A stretch of 64,000 bases of DNA, from assembly GCF_964340395.1 (NCBI RefSeq), contig NC_135550.1:1-64000 (forward strand). The letters run 5' to 3'. The stretch comes from Glandiceps talaboti (taxonomy: Eukaryota; Hemichordata; Enteropneusta; Spengelidae). Made by a program: the position numbers and the translations under genes. Shown in pieces: positions 38,040-51,800 of this stretch. Under the pieces are notes generated by a model. It had not been told where the DNA came from. It searched no databases and was given only the letters and a program-made list of their open reading frames with translations. Position 1 is the stretch's first letter. Every line of letters starts with the position of its first letter.

Positions 38040-41000
38040 AAACCTATCAATCCGGTCCAAACCGGTCCAAACTAGGTGCAAACAACTCAAAACCCGTCAA
38101 AACCGATCAAAACTTGTCAAAACCTGTCCAAACCTTTAATAACCGGTCCAAACCGGTCGAAAACCAGTGCAAACAATTCGAAACTAATCAAAACCAGACA
38201 ACACTGGTTTTAAACCGGTCAAAACTGATCAAAACTGGTCAAAACCTGTGCAAACATATCAATACCGGTCAAAACCTTCCAAATTGGTTATAAACAGGTG
38301 AAAACAGATCAAAACTGGTCAAAACCTGTCAAAACTGGTTCAAACCTGTCGAAACCTATCGAAAACATTCCAAAACTGGTGAAAACAAGTCAAAACCGAT
38401 CAAAACTGATCAAAACCAGTCAACACCGTTTTAAAACCGGTCAAAACTGATCAAAACTGGTCAAAACCTGTCAAAACCGGTTCAAACCTGTCGAAACCTA
38501 TCGAAACCAGTCAACACAGGTTTAAAACCTGTCAAAACTGATCAAAACTGGTCAAAACCTGTCGCAAACCGGTTTAAAACCAGTGAAATTAGGTCAAAAC
38601 CTGTGCAAACCTGTCAAACCGGTCCAAACCGGTCAAAAATAGGTGCAAACAACTCAAAACCCGTCAAAACCGATCAAAACTTGTCAAAACCTGTCCAAAC
38701 CTTTCAAAACCGGTCCAGAACGGTCGAAAACCAGTGCAAACAAGTCAAAACTAATCAAAACCAGTCAACACTGGTTTTAAACAAGTCAAAACTTATCAAA
38801 ACTGGTCAAAACCTGTGCAAACATATCAAAACCGGTCCAAAACCTGTCCAAACCGGTCCAAACCTGTCCAAAACCATTTCAAACCGGTCACAACCTGTCC
38901 AAACCGGTCCACAACCATTGCAAACAAGACAAAAAAGGTCAAAACCTGTCCATACCGGTTTTAAACCAGTCAAATCCGATCATAATTAGTTAAAACATAA
39001 ACAATACTGTCAAAACCCGACCAAACCGCAAACCGGTCGACACCTTTCCAAACCTGTTGTGTACAGGTTTAAATGAGTCAAAACCTGAGCAAACCTGTCC
39101 AAACGGTCCAAACCGGTCGAAAACCTATACAAGGCGGACCAAAACTGGTGAAAATGAGTCAATACCGGTCAAAACCTTCCAAATTGGTTATAAACAGGTG
39201 AAAACAGATCAAAACTGGTCAAACCTGTCGAAACCTATCGAAACCATTCCAAAACTGGTGAAAACAAGTCAAAACCGATCAAAACCAGTCAACACCGGTT
39301 TAAAACCGATCAAAACTGGTCAAAACCTGTCGCAAACCGGTTTAAAACCAGTGAAAACTGGTCAAAACCTGTGCAAACAGGTCAAACCTCTCCAAACCGG
39401 TCAAAAACCTATCCAAACCTGTCTAAAATAGGTGCAAAACCCGTCAAAACCAGTCAAAACTTTTCCAAACCTGTCCAAACCTGTCAAAACCGGTCCAAAC
39501 CGGTCGAAAACCTATCGAAACTGGTCCAAAACCAGTGCAAACAAGTCAAAACTGATCAAAACCTATCAATCCGGTCCAAACCGGTCAAAACTAGGTGCAA
39601 ACAACTCAAAACCCGTCAAAACCGATCAAAACTTGTCAAAACCTGTCCAAACCTTTAATAACCGGTCCAAACCGGTCGAAAACCAGTGCAAACAATTCGA
39701 AACTAATCAAAACCAGACAACACTGGTTTTAAACCGGTCAAAACTGATCAAAACTGGTCAAAACCTGTGCAAACATATCAATACCGGTCAAAACCTTCCA
39801 AATTGGTTATAAACAGGTGAAAACAGATCAAAACTGGTCAAAACCTGTCAAAACTGGTTCAAACCTGTCGAAACCTATCGAAAACATTCCAAAACTGGTG
39901 AAAACAAGTCAAAACCGATCAAAACTGATCAAAACCAGTCAACACCGTTTTAAAACCGGTCAAAACTGATCAAAACTGGTCAAAACCTGTCAAAACCGGT
40001 TCAAACCTGTCGAAACCTATCGAAACCAGTCAACACAGGTTTAAAACCTGTCAAAACTGATCAAAACTGGTCAAAACCTGTCGCAAACCGGTTTAAAACC
40101 AGTGAAATTAGGTCAAAACCTGTGCAAACCTGTCAAACCGGTCCAAACCGGTCAAAAATAGGTGCAAACAACTCAAAACCCGTCAAAACCGATCAAAACT
40201 TGTCAAAACCTGTCCAAACCTTTCAAAACCGGTCCAGAACGGTCGAAAACCAGTGCAAACAAGTCAAAACTAATCAAAACCAGTCAACACTGGTTTTAAA
40301 CAAGTCAAAACTAATCAAAACCAGTCAACACTGGTTTTAAACCGGTCAAAACTGATCAAAACTGGTCAAAACCTGTGCAAACATATCAAAACCGGTCCAA
40401 AACCTGTCCAAACCGGTCCAAACCTGTCCAAAACCATTTCAAACCGGTCACAACCTGTCCAAACCGGTCCACAACCATTGCAAACAAGACAAAAAAGGTC
40501 AAAACCTGTCCATACCGGTTTTAAACCAGTCAAATCCGATCATAATTAGTTAAAACATAAACAATACTGTCAAAACCCGACCAAACCACAAACCGGTCGA
40601 CACCTTTCCAAACCTGTTGTGTACAGGTTTAAATGAGTCAAAACCTGAGCAAACCTGTCCAAACGGTCCAAACCGGTCGAAAACCTATACAAGGCGGACC
40701 AAAACTGGTGAAAATGAGTCAATACCGGTCAAAACCTTCCAAATTGGTTATAAACAGGTGAAAACAGATCAAAACTGGTCAAACCTGTCGAAACCTATCG
40801 AAACCATTCCAAAACTGGTGAAAACAAGTCAAAACCGATCAAAACCAGTCAACACCGGTTTAAAACCGATCAAAACTGGTCAAAACCTGTCGCAAACCGG
40901 TTTAAAACCAGTGAAAACTGGTCAAAACCTGTGCAAACAGGTCAAACCTCTCCAAACCGGTCAAAAACCTATCCAAACCTGTCTAAAATAGGTGCAAAAC

Positions 41001-41990
41001 CCGTCAAAACCAGTCAAAACTTTTCCAAACCTGTCCAAACCTGTCAAAACCGGTCCAAACCGGTCGAAAACCTATCGAAACTGGTCCAAAACCAGTGCAA
41101 ACAAGTCAAAACTGATCAAAACCTATCAATCCGGTCCAAACCGGTCCAAACTAGGTGCAAACAACTCAAAACCCGTCAAAACCGATCAAAACTTGTCAAA
41201 ACCTGTCCAAACCTTTAATAACCGGTCCAAACCGGTCGAAAACCAGTGCAAACAATTCGAAACTAATCAAAACCAGACAACACTGGTTTTAAACCGGTCA
41301 AAACTGATCAAAACTGGTCAAAACCTGTGCAAACATATCAATACCGGTCAAAACCTTCCAAATTGATTATAAACAGGTGAAAACAGATCAAAACTGGTCA
41401 AAACCTGTCAAAACTGGTTCAAACCTGTCGAAACCTATCGAAAACATTCCAAAACTGGTGAAAACAAGTCAAAACCGATCAAAACTGATCAAAACCAGTC
41501 AACACCGTTTTAAAACCGGTCAAAACTGATCAAAACTGGTCAAAACCTGTCAAAACCGGTTCAAACCTGTCGAAACCTATCGAAACCAGTCAACACAGGT
41601 TTAAAACCTGTCAAAACTGATCAAAACTGGTCAAAACCTGTCGCAAACCGGTTTAAAACCAGTGAAATTAGGTCAAAACCTGTGCAAACCTGTCAAACCG
41701 GTCCAAACCGGTCAAAAATAGGTGCAAACAACTCAAAACCCGTCAAAACCGATCAAAACTTGTCAAAACCTGTCCAAACCTTTCAAAACCGGTCCAGAAC
41801 GGTCGAAAACCAGTGCAAACAAGTCAAAACTAATCAAAACCAGTCAACACTGGTTTTAAACAAGTCAAAACTGATCAAAACCAGTCAACACTGGTTTTAA
41901 ACCGGTCAAAACTGATCAAAACTGGTCAAAACCTGTGCAAACATATCAAAACCGGTCCAAAACCTGTCCAAACCGTTCCAAACCTGTCCA
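38040..41990 (+). repeat. 1,519/1,560-bp higher-order repeat, two full copies and part of a third
   Basis: The private word AAACAATTCGAAAC occurs at 38171, 39690 and 41250, that is 1,519 and 1,560 bp apart; other anchors are 38603/40122/41682, 39057/40617 and 39371/40931. The first copy is 41 bp shorter because of a deletion near 38790. The third copy breaks off near 41990, where CCAAACTGGTC replaces CCAAAACCATTTC. Confidence 0.83.
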
Positions 41991-42856
41991 AACTGGTCAA
42001 AAATAGGTGCAAACAACTCAAATCCCGTCAAAACCTGTCCAAACCTTTCAAAACCGGTCGAAAACCCATCCAAACTGGTCCAAAACCAGTGCAAACAAGT
42101 CAAAACTGATCAAAACCTGTCAAACCGGTCCAAACCGGTCAAAAATAGGTGCAAACAACTCAAAACCCGTCAAAACCGATCAAAACTGGTCAAAACCTGT
42201 GCAAACATATCAATAACGGTCAAAACCTTCCAAATTGGTTATAAACAGGTGAAAACAGATCAAAACTGGTCAAAACCTGTCAAAACCGGTTCAAACCTGT
42301 CGAAACCTATCGAAACCAGTCAACACAGGTTTAAAACCGGTCAAAACTGATCAAAACTGGTCAAAACCTGTCGCAAATCGGTTTAAAACCAGTGAAATCA
42401 GGTCAAAACCTGTGCAAACCTGTCAAACCGGTCCAAACCGGTCAAAAATAGGTGCAAACAACTCAAAACCCGTCAAAACCGATCAAAACTTGTCAAAACC
42501 TGTCCAAACCTTTCAAAACCGGTCCAGAACGGTCGAAAACCAGTGCAAACAAGTCAAAACTAATCAAAACCAGTCAAAACTGATCAAAACCAGTCAACAC
42601 TGGTTTTAAACCGGTCAAAACTGATCAAAACTGGTCAAAACCTGTCCAAACCGGTCCAAACCTGTCCAAACTGGTCAAAAATAGGTGCAAACAACTCAAA
42701 ACCCGTCAAAACCGATCAAAACTTGTCAAAACCTGTCCAAACCTTTCAAACCCGGTCGAGAACCCATCCAAACTGGTCCAAAACCAGTGCAAACAAGTCA
42801 AAACTAATCAAAACCAGTCAACACTGGTTTTAAACAAGTCAAAACTGATCAAAACC
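41991..42856 (+). repeat. Decamer array, entry to the 1,453-bp repeats (539-bp partial repeat)
   Basis: The anchor at 42412 recurs at 42951, only 539 bp on, so this is a shortened 1,453-bp unit. A 30-bp shortening is also visible near 42020 (CAAATCCCGTCAAAACCTGTCC). Confidence 0.7.
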
Positions 42857-45800
42857 AGTCAACACAGGTTTAAAACCGGTCAAAACTGATCAAAACTGGT
42901 CAAAACCTGTCGCAAATCGGTTTAAAACCAGTGAAATCAGGTCAAAACCTGTGCAAACCTGTCAAACCGGTCCAAACCGGTCAAAAATAGGTGCAAACAA
43001 CTCAAAACCCGTCAAAACCGATCAAAACTTGTCAAAACCTGTCCAAACCTTTCAAAACCGGTCCAGAACGGTCGAAAACCAGTGCAAACAAGTCAAAACT
43101 AATCAAAACCAGTCAAAACTGATCAAAACCAGTCAACACTGGTTTTAAACCGGTCAAAACTGATCAAAACTGGTCAAAACCTGTGCAAACATATCAAAAC
43201 CGGTCCAAAACCTGTCCAAACCGGTTCAAACCTGTCCAAACTGGTCAAAAATAGGTGCAAACAACTCAAAACCCGTCAAAACCGATCAAAACTTGTCAAA
43301 ACCTGTCCAAACCTTTCAAAACCGGTCGAGAACCCATCCAAACTGGTCCAAAACCAGTGCAAACAAGTCGAAACTGATCAAAACCAGTCAACACCGGTTT
43401 AAAATCGATCAAAACTGGTCAAAACCTGTCGCAAACCGGTTTAAAACCAGTGAAAACTGGTCAAAACCTGTGCAAACAGGTCAAACCTCTCCAAACCGGT
43501 CAAAAACCTATACAAACCTGTCTAAAATAGGTGCAAAACCCGTCAAAACCAGTCAAAACTTTTCCAAACCTGTCCAAACCTGTCCAAACCGGTCCAAACC
43601 GGTCGAAAACCTATCGAAACTGGTCCAAAACCAGTGCAAACAAGTCAAAACTGATCAAAACCTATCAATCCGGTCCAAACCGGTCAAAACTAGGTGCAAA
43701 CAACTCAAAACCCGTCAAAACCGATCAAAACTTGTCAAAACCTGTCCAAACCTTTAATAACCGGTCCAGAACGGTCGAAAACCAGTGCAAACAAGTCAAA
43801 ACTAATCAAAACCAGTCAACACTGGTTTTAAACAAGTCAAAACTGATCAAAACCAGTCAACACTGGTTTTAAACCGGTCAAAACTGATCAAAACTGGTCA
43901 AAACCTGTGCAAACATATCAAAACCGGTCCAAAACCTGTCCAAACCGGTCCAAACCTGTCCAAACTGGTCAAAAATAGGTGCAAACAACTCAAAACCCGT
44001 CAAAACCGATCAAAACTTGTCAAAACCTGTCCAAACCTTTCAAAACCGGTCGAAAACCCATCCAAACTGGTCCAAAACCAGTGCAAACAAGTCAAAACTG
44101 ATCAAAACCTGTCAAACCGGTCCAAACCGGTCAAAAATAGGTGCAAACAACTCAAAACCCGTCAAAACCGATCAAAACTGGTCAAAACCTGTGCAAACAT
44201 ATCAATAACGGTCAAAACCTTCCAAATTGGTTATAAACAGGTGAAAACAGATCAAAACTGGTCAAAACCTGTCAAAACCGGTTCAAACCTGTCGAAACCT
44301 ATCGAAACCAGTCAACACAGGTTTAAAACCGGTCAAAACTGATCAAAACTGGTCAAAACCTGTCGCAAATCGGTTTAAAACCAGTGAAATCAGGTCAAAA
44401 CCTGTGCAAACCTGTCAAACCGGTCCAAACCGGTCAAAAATAGGTGCAAACAACTCAAAACCCGTCAAAACCGATCAAAACTTGTCAAAACCTGTCCAAA
44501 CCTTTCAAAACCGGTCCAGAACGGTCGAAAACCAGTGCAAACAAGTCAAAACTAATCAAAACCAGTCAAAACTGATCAAAACCAGTCAACACTGGTTTTA
44601 AACCGGTCAAAACTGATCAAAACTGGTCAAAACCTGTGCAAACATATCAAAACCGGTCCAAAACCTGTCCAAACCGGTTCAAACCTGTCCAAACTGGTCA
44701 AAAATAGGTGCAAACAACTCAAAACCCGTCAAAACCGATCAAAACTTGTCAAAACCTGTCCAAACCTTTCAAACCCGGTCGAGAACCCATCCAAACTGGT
44801 CCAAAACCAGTGCAAACAAGTCGAAACTGATCAAAACCAGTCAACACCGGTTTAAAACCGATCAAAACTGGTCAAAACCTGTCGCAAACCGGTTTAAAAC
44901 CAGTGAAAACTGGTCAAAACCTGTGCAAACAGGTCAAACCTCTCCAAACCGGTCAAAAACCTATACAAACCTGTCTAAAATAGGTGCAAAACCCGTCAAA
45001 ACCAGTCAAAACTTTTCCAAACCTGTCCAAACCTGTCAAAACCGGTCCAAACCGGTCGAAAACCTATTGAAACTGGTCCAAAACCAGTGCAAACAAGTCA
45101 AAACTGATCAAAACCTATCAATCCGGTCCAAACCGGTCAAAACTAGGTGCAAACAACTCAAAACCCGTCAAAACCGATCAAAACTTGTCCAAACCTGTCC
45201 AAACCTTTAATAACCGGTCCAGAACGGTCGAAAACCAGTGCAAACAAGTCAAAACTAATCAAAACCAGTCAACACTGGTTTTAAACAAGTCAAAACTGAT
45301 CAAAACCAGTCAACACTGGTTTTAAACCGGTCAAAACTGATCAAAACTGGTCAAAACCTGTGCAAACATATCAAAACCGGTCCAAAACCTGTCCAAACCG
45401 GTCCAAACCTGTCCAAACTGGTCAAAAATAGGTGCAAACAACTCAAAACCCGTCAAAACCGATCAAAACTTGTCAAAACCTGTCCAAACCTTTCAAAACC
45501 GGTCGAAAACCCATCCAAACTGGTCCAAAACCAGTGCAAACAAGTCAAAACTGATCAAAACCTGTCAAACCGGTCCAAACCGGTCAAAAATAGGTGCAAA
45601 CAACTCAAAACCCGTCAAAACCGATCAAAACTGGTCAAAACCTGTGCAAACATATCAATAACGGTCAAAACCTTCCAAATTGGTTATAAACAGGTGAAAA
45701 CAGATCAAAACTGGTCAAAATCTGTCAAAACCGGTTCAAACCTGTCGAAACCTATCGAAACCAGTCAACACAGGTTTAAAACCGGTCAAAACTGATCAAA

Positions 45801-48800
45801 ACTGGTCAAAACCTGTCGCAAATCGGTTTAAAACCAGTGAAATCAGGTCAAAACCTGTGCAAACCTGTCAAACCGGTCCAAACCGGTCAAAAATAGGTGC
45901 AAACAACTCAAAACCCGTCAAAACCGATCAAAACTTGTCAAAACCTGTCCAAACCTTTCAAAACCGGTCCAGAACGGTCGAAAACCAGTGCAAACAAGTC
46001 AAAACTAATCAAAACCAGTCAAAACTGATCAAAACCAGTCAACACTGGTTTTAAACCGGTCAAAACTGATCAAAACTGGTCAAAACCTGTGCAAACATAT
46101 CAAAACCGGTCCAAAACCTGTCCAAACCGGTTCAAACCTGTCCAAACTGGTCAAAAATAGGTGCAAACAACTCAAAACCCGTCAAAACCGATCAAAACTT
46201 GTCAAAACCTGTCCAAACCTTTCAAACCCGGTCGAGAACCCATCCAAACTGGTCCAAAACCAGTGCAAACAAGTCGAAACTGATCAAAACCAGTCAACAC
46301 CGGTTTAAAACCGATCAAAACTGGTCAAAACCTGTCGCAAACCGGTTTAAAACCAGTGAAAACTGGTCAAAACCTGTGCAAACAGGTCAAACCTCTCCAA
46401 ACCGGTCAAAAACCTATACAAACCTGTCTAAAATAGGTACAAAACCCGTCAAAACCAGTCAAAACTTTTCCAAACCTGTCCAAACCTGTCAAAACCGGTC
46501 CAAACCGGTCGAAAACCTATCGAAACTGGTCCAAAACCAGTGCAAACAAGTCAAAACTGATCAAAACCTATCAATCCGGTCCAAACCGGTCAAAACTAGG
46601 TGCAAACAACTCAAAACCCGTCAAAACCGATCAAAACTTGTCAAAACCTGTCAAAACCTTTAATAACCGGTCCAGAACGGTCGAAAACCAGTGCAAACAA
46701 GTCAAAACTAATCAAAACCAGTCAACACTGGTTTTAAACAAGTCAAAACTGATCAAAACCAGTCAACACTGGTTTTAAACCGGTCAAAACTGATCAAAAC
46801 TGGTCAAAACCTGTGCAAACATATCAAAACCGGTCCAAAACCTGTCCAAACCGGTCCAAACCTGTCCAAACTGGTCAAAAATAGGTGCAAACAACTCAAA
46901 ACCCGTCAAAACCGATCAAAACTTGTCAAAACCTGTCCAAACCTTTCAAAACCGGTCGAAAACCCATCCAAACTGGTCCAAAACCAGTGCAAAAAAGTCA
47001 AAACTGATCAAAACCTGTCAAACCGGTCCAAACCGGTCAAAAATAGGTGCAAACAACTCAAAACCCGTCAAAACCGATCAAAACTGGTCAAAACCTGTGC
47101 AAACATATCAATAACGGTCAAAACCTTCCAAATTGGTTATAAACAGGTGAAAACAGATCAAAACTGGTCAAAACCTGTCAAAACCGGTTCAAACCTGTCG
47201 AAACCTATCGAAACCAGTCAACACAGGTTTAAAACCGGTCAAAACTGATCAAAACTGGTCAAAACCTGTCGCAAATCGGTTTAAAACCAGTGAAATCAGG
47301 TCAAAACCTGTGCAAACCTGTCAAACCGGTCCAAACCGGTCAAAAATAGGTGCAAACAACTCAAAACCCGTCAAAACCGATCAAAACTTGTCAAAACCTG
47401 TCCAAACCTTTCAAAACCGGTCCAGAACGGTCGAAAACCAGTGCAAACAAGTCAAAACTAATCAAAACCAGTCAAAACTGATCAAAACCAGTCAACACTG
47501 GTTTTAAACCGGTCAAAACTGATCAAAACTGGTCAAAACCTGTGCAAACATATCAAAACCGGTCCAAAACCTGTCCAAACCGGTTCAAACCTGTCCAAAC
47601 TGGTCAAAAATAGGTGCAAACAACTCAAAACCCGTCAAAACCGATCAAAACTTGTCAAAACCTGTCCAAACCTTTCAAAACCGGTCGAGAACCCATCCAA
47701 ACTGGTCCAAAACCAGTGCAAACAAGTCGAAACTGATCAAAACCAGTCAACACCGGTTTAAAACCGATCAAAACTGGTCAAAACCTGTCGCAAACCGGTT
47801 TAAAACCAGTGAAAACTGGTCAAAACCTGTGCAAACAGGTCAAACCTCTCCAAACCGGTCAAAAACCTATACAAACCTGTCTAAAATAGGTGCAAAACCC
47901 GTCAAAACCAGTCAAAACTTTTCCAAACCTGTCCAAACCTGTCAAAACCGGTCCAAACCGGTCGAAAACCTATCGAAACTGGTCCAAAACCAGTGCAAAC
48001 AAGTCAAAACTGATCAAAACCTATCAATCCGGTCCAAACCGGTCAAAACTAGGTGCAAACAACTCAAAACCCGTCAAAACCGATCAAAACTTGTCAAAAC
48101 CTGTCCAAACCTTTAATAACCGGTCCAGAACGGTCGAAAACCAGTGCAAACAAGTCAAAACTAATCAAAACCAGTCAACACTGGTTTTAAACAAGTCAAA
48201 ACTGATCAAAACCAGTCAACACTGGTTTTAAACCGGTCAAAACTGATCAAAACTGGTCAAAACCTGTGCAAACATATCAAAACCGGTCCAAAACCTGTCC
48301 AAACCGGTCCAAACCTGTCCAAACTGGTCAAAAATAGGTGCAAACAACTCAAAACCCGTCAAAACCGATCAAAACTTGTCAAAACCTGTCCAAACCTTTC
48401 AAAACCGGTCGAAAACCCATCCAAACTGGTCCAAAACCAGTGCAAACAAGTCAAAACTGATCAAAACCTGTCAAACCGGTCCAAACCGGTCAAAAATAGG
48501 TGCAAACAACTCAAAACCCGTCAAAACCGATCAAAACTGGTCAAAACCTGTGCAAACATATCAATAACGGTCAAAACCTTCCAAATTGGTTATAAACAGG
48601 TGAAAACAGATCAAAACTGGTCAAAACCTGTCAAAACCGGTTCAAACCTGTCGAAACCTATCGAAACCAGTCAACACAGGTTTAAAACCGGTCAAAACTG
48701 ATCAAAACTGGTCAAAACCTGTCGCAACTTGAATCGGTTTAAAACCAGTGAAATCAGGTCAAAACCTGTGCAAACCTGTCAAACCGGTCCAAACCGGTCA

Positions 48801-51800
48801 AAAATAGGTGCAAACAACTCAAAACCCGTCAAAACCGATCAAAACTTGTCAAAACCTGTCCAAACCTTTCAAAACCGGTCCAGAACGGTCGAAAACCAGT
48901 GCAAACAAGTCAAAACTAATCAAAACCAGTCAAAACTGATCAAAACCAGTCAACACTGGTTTTAAACCGGTCAAAACTGATCAAAACTGGTCAAAACCTG
49001 TGCAAACATATCAAAACCGGTCCAAAACCTGTCCAAACCGGTTCAAACCTGTCCAAACTGGTCAAAAATAGGTGCAAACAACTCAAAACCCGTCAAAACC
49101 GATCAAAACTTGTCAAAACCTGTCCAAACCTTTCAAAACCGGTCGAGAACCCATCCAAACTGGTCCAAAACCAGTGCAAACAAGTCGAAACTGATCAAAA
49201 CCAGTCAACACCGGTTTAAAACCGATCAAAACTGGTCAAAACCTGTCGCAAACCGGTTTAAAACCAGTGAAAACTGGTCAAAACCTGTGCAAACAGGTCA
49301 AACCTCTCCAAACCGGTCAAAAACCTATACAAACCTGTCTAAAATAGGTGCAAAACCCGTCAAAACCAGTCAAAACTTTTCCAAACCTGTCCAAACCTGT
49401 CAAAACCGGTCCAAACCGGTCGAAAACCTATCGAAACTGGTCCAAAACCAGTGCAAACAAGTCAAAACTGATCAAAACCTATCAATCCGGTCCAAACCGG
49501 TCAAAACTAGGTGCAAACAACTCAAAACCCGTCAAAACCGATCAAAACTTGTCAAAACCTGTCCAAACCTTTAATAACCGGTCCAGAACGGTCGAAAACC
49601 AGTGCAAACAAGTCAAAACTAATCAAAACCAGTCAACACTGGTTTTAAACAAGTCAAAACTGATCAAAACCAGTCAACACTGGTTTTAAACCGGTCAAAA
49701 CTGATCAAAACTGGTCAAAACCTGTGCAAACATATCAAAACCGGTCCAAAACCTGTCCAAACCGGTCCAAACCTGTCCAAACTGGTCAAAAATAGGTGCA
49801 AACAACTCAAAACCCGTCAAAACCGATCAAAACTTGTCCAAACCTGTCCAAACCTTTCAAAACCGGTCGAAAACCCATCCAAACTGGTCCAAAACCAGTG
49901 CAAACAAGTCAAAACTGATCAAAACCTGTCAAACCGGTCCAAACCGGTCAAAAATAGGTGCAAACAACTCAAAACCCGTCAAAACCGATCAAAACTGGTC
50001 AAAACCTGTGCAAACATATCAATAACGGTCAAAACCTTCCAAATTGGTTATAAACAGGTGAAAACAGATCAAAACTGGTCAAAACCTGTCAAAACCGGTT
50101 CAAACCTGTCGAAACCTATCGAAACCAGTCAACACAGGTTTAAAACCGGTCAAAACTGATCAAAACTGGTCAAAACCTGTCGCAACTTGAATCGGTTTAA
50201 AACCAGTGAAATCAGGTCAAAACCTGTGCAAACCTGTCAAACCGGTCCAAACCGGTCAAAAATAGGTGCAAACAACTCAAAACCCGTCAAAACCGATCAA
50301 AACTTGTCAAAACCTGTCCAAACCTTTCAAAACCGGTCCAGAACGGTCGAAAACCAGTGCAAACAAGTCAAAACTAATCAAAACCAGTCAAAACTGATCA
50401 AAACCAGTCAACACTGGTTTTAAACCGGTCAAAACTGATCAAAACTGGTCAAAACCTGTGCAAACATATCAAAACCGGTCCAAAACCTGTCCAAACCGGT
50501 TCAAACCTGTCCAAACTGGTCAAAAATAGGTGCAAACAACTCAAAACCCGTCAAAACCGATCAAAACTTGTCAAAACCTGTCCAAACCTTTCAAAACCGG
50601 TCGAGAACCCATCCAAACTGGTCCAAAACCAGTGCAAACAAGTCGAAACTGATCAAAACCAGTCAACACCGGTTTAAAACCGATCAAAACTGGTCAAAAC
50701 CTGTCGCAAACCGGTTTAAAACCAGTGAAAACTGGTCAAAACCTGTGCAAACAGGTCAAACCTCTCCAAACCGGTCAAAAACCTATACAAACCTGTCTAA
50801 AATAGGTGCAAAACCCGTCAAAACCAGTCAAAACTTTTCCAAACCTGTCCAAACCTGTCAAAACCGGTCCAAACCGGTCGAAAACCTATCGAAACTGGTC
50901 CAAAACCAGTGCAAACAAGTCAAAACTGATCAAAACCTATCAATCCGGTCCAAACCGGTCAAAACTAGGTGCAAACAACTCAAAACCCGTCAAAACCGAT
51001 CAAAACTTGTCAAAACCTGTCCAAACCTTTAATAACCGGTCCAGAACGGTCGAAAACCAGTGCAAACAAGTCAAAACTAATCAAAACCAGTCAACACTGG
51101 TTTTAAACAAGTCAAAACTGATCAAAACCAGTCAACACTGGTTTTAAACCGGTCAAAACTGATCAAAACTGGTCAAAACCTGTGCAAACATATCAAAACC
51201 GGTCCAAAACCTGTCCAAACCGGTCCAAACCTGTCCAAACTGGTCAAAAATAGGTGCAAACAACTCAAAACCCGTCAAAACCGATCAAAACTTGTCCAAA
51301 CCTGTCCAAACCTTTCAAAACCGGTCGAAAACCCATCCAAACTGGTCCAAAACCAGTGCAAACAAGTCAAAACTGATCAAAACCTGTCAAACCGGTCCAA
51401 ACCGGTCAAAAATAGGTGCAAACAACTCAAAACCCGTCAAAACCGATCAAAACTGGTCAAAACCTGTGCAAACATATCAATAACGGTCAAAACCTTCCAA
51501 ATTGGTTATAAACAGGTGAAAACAGATCAAAACTGGTCAAAACCTGTCAAAACCGGTTCAAACCTGTCGAAACCTATCGAAACCAGTCAACACAGGTTTA
51601 AAACCGGTCAAAACTGATCAAAACTGGTCAAAACCTGTCGCAAATCGGTTTAAAACCAGTGAAATCAGGTCAAAACCTGTGCAAACCTGTCAAACCGGTC
51701 CAAACCGGTCAAAAATAGGTGCAAACAACTCAAAACCCGTCAAAACCGATCAAAACTTGTCAAAACCTGTCCAAACCTTTCAAAACCGGTCCAGAACGGT

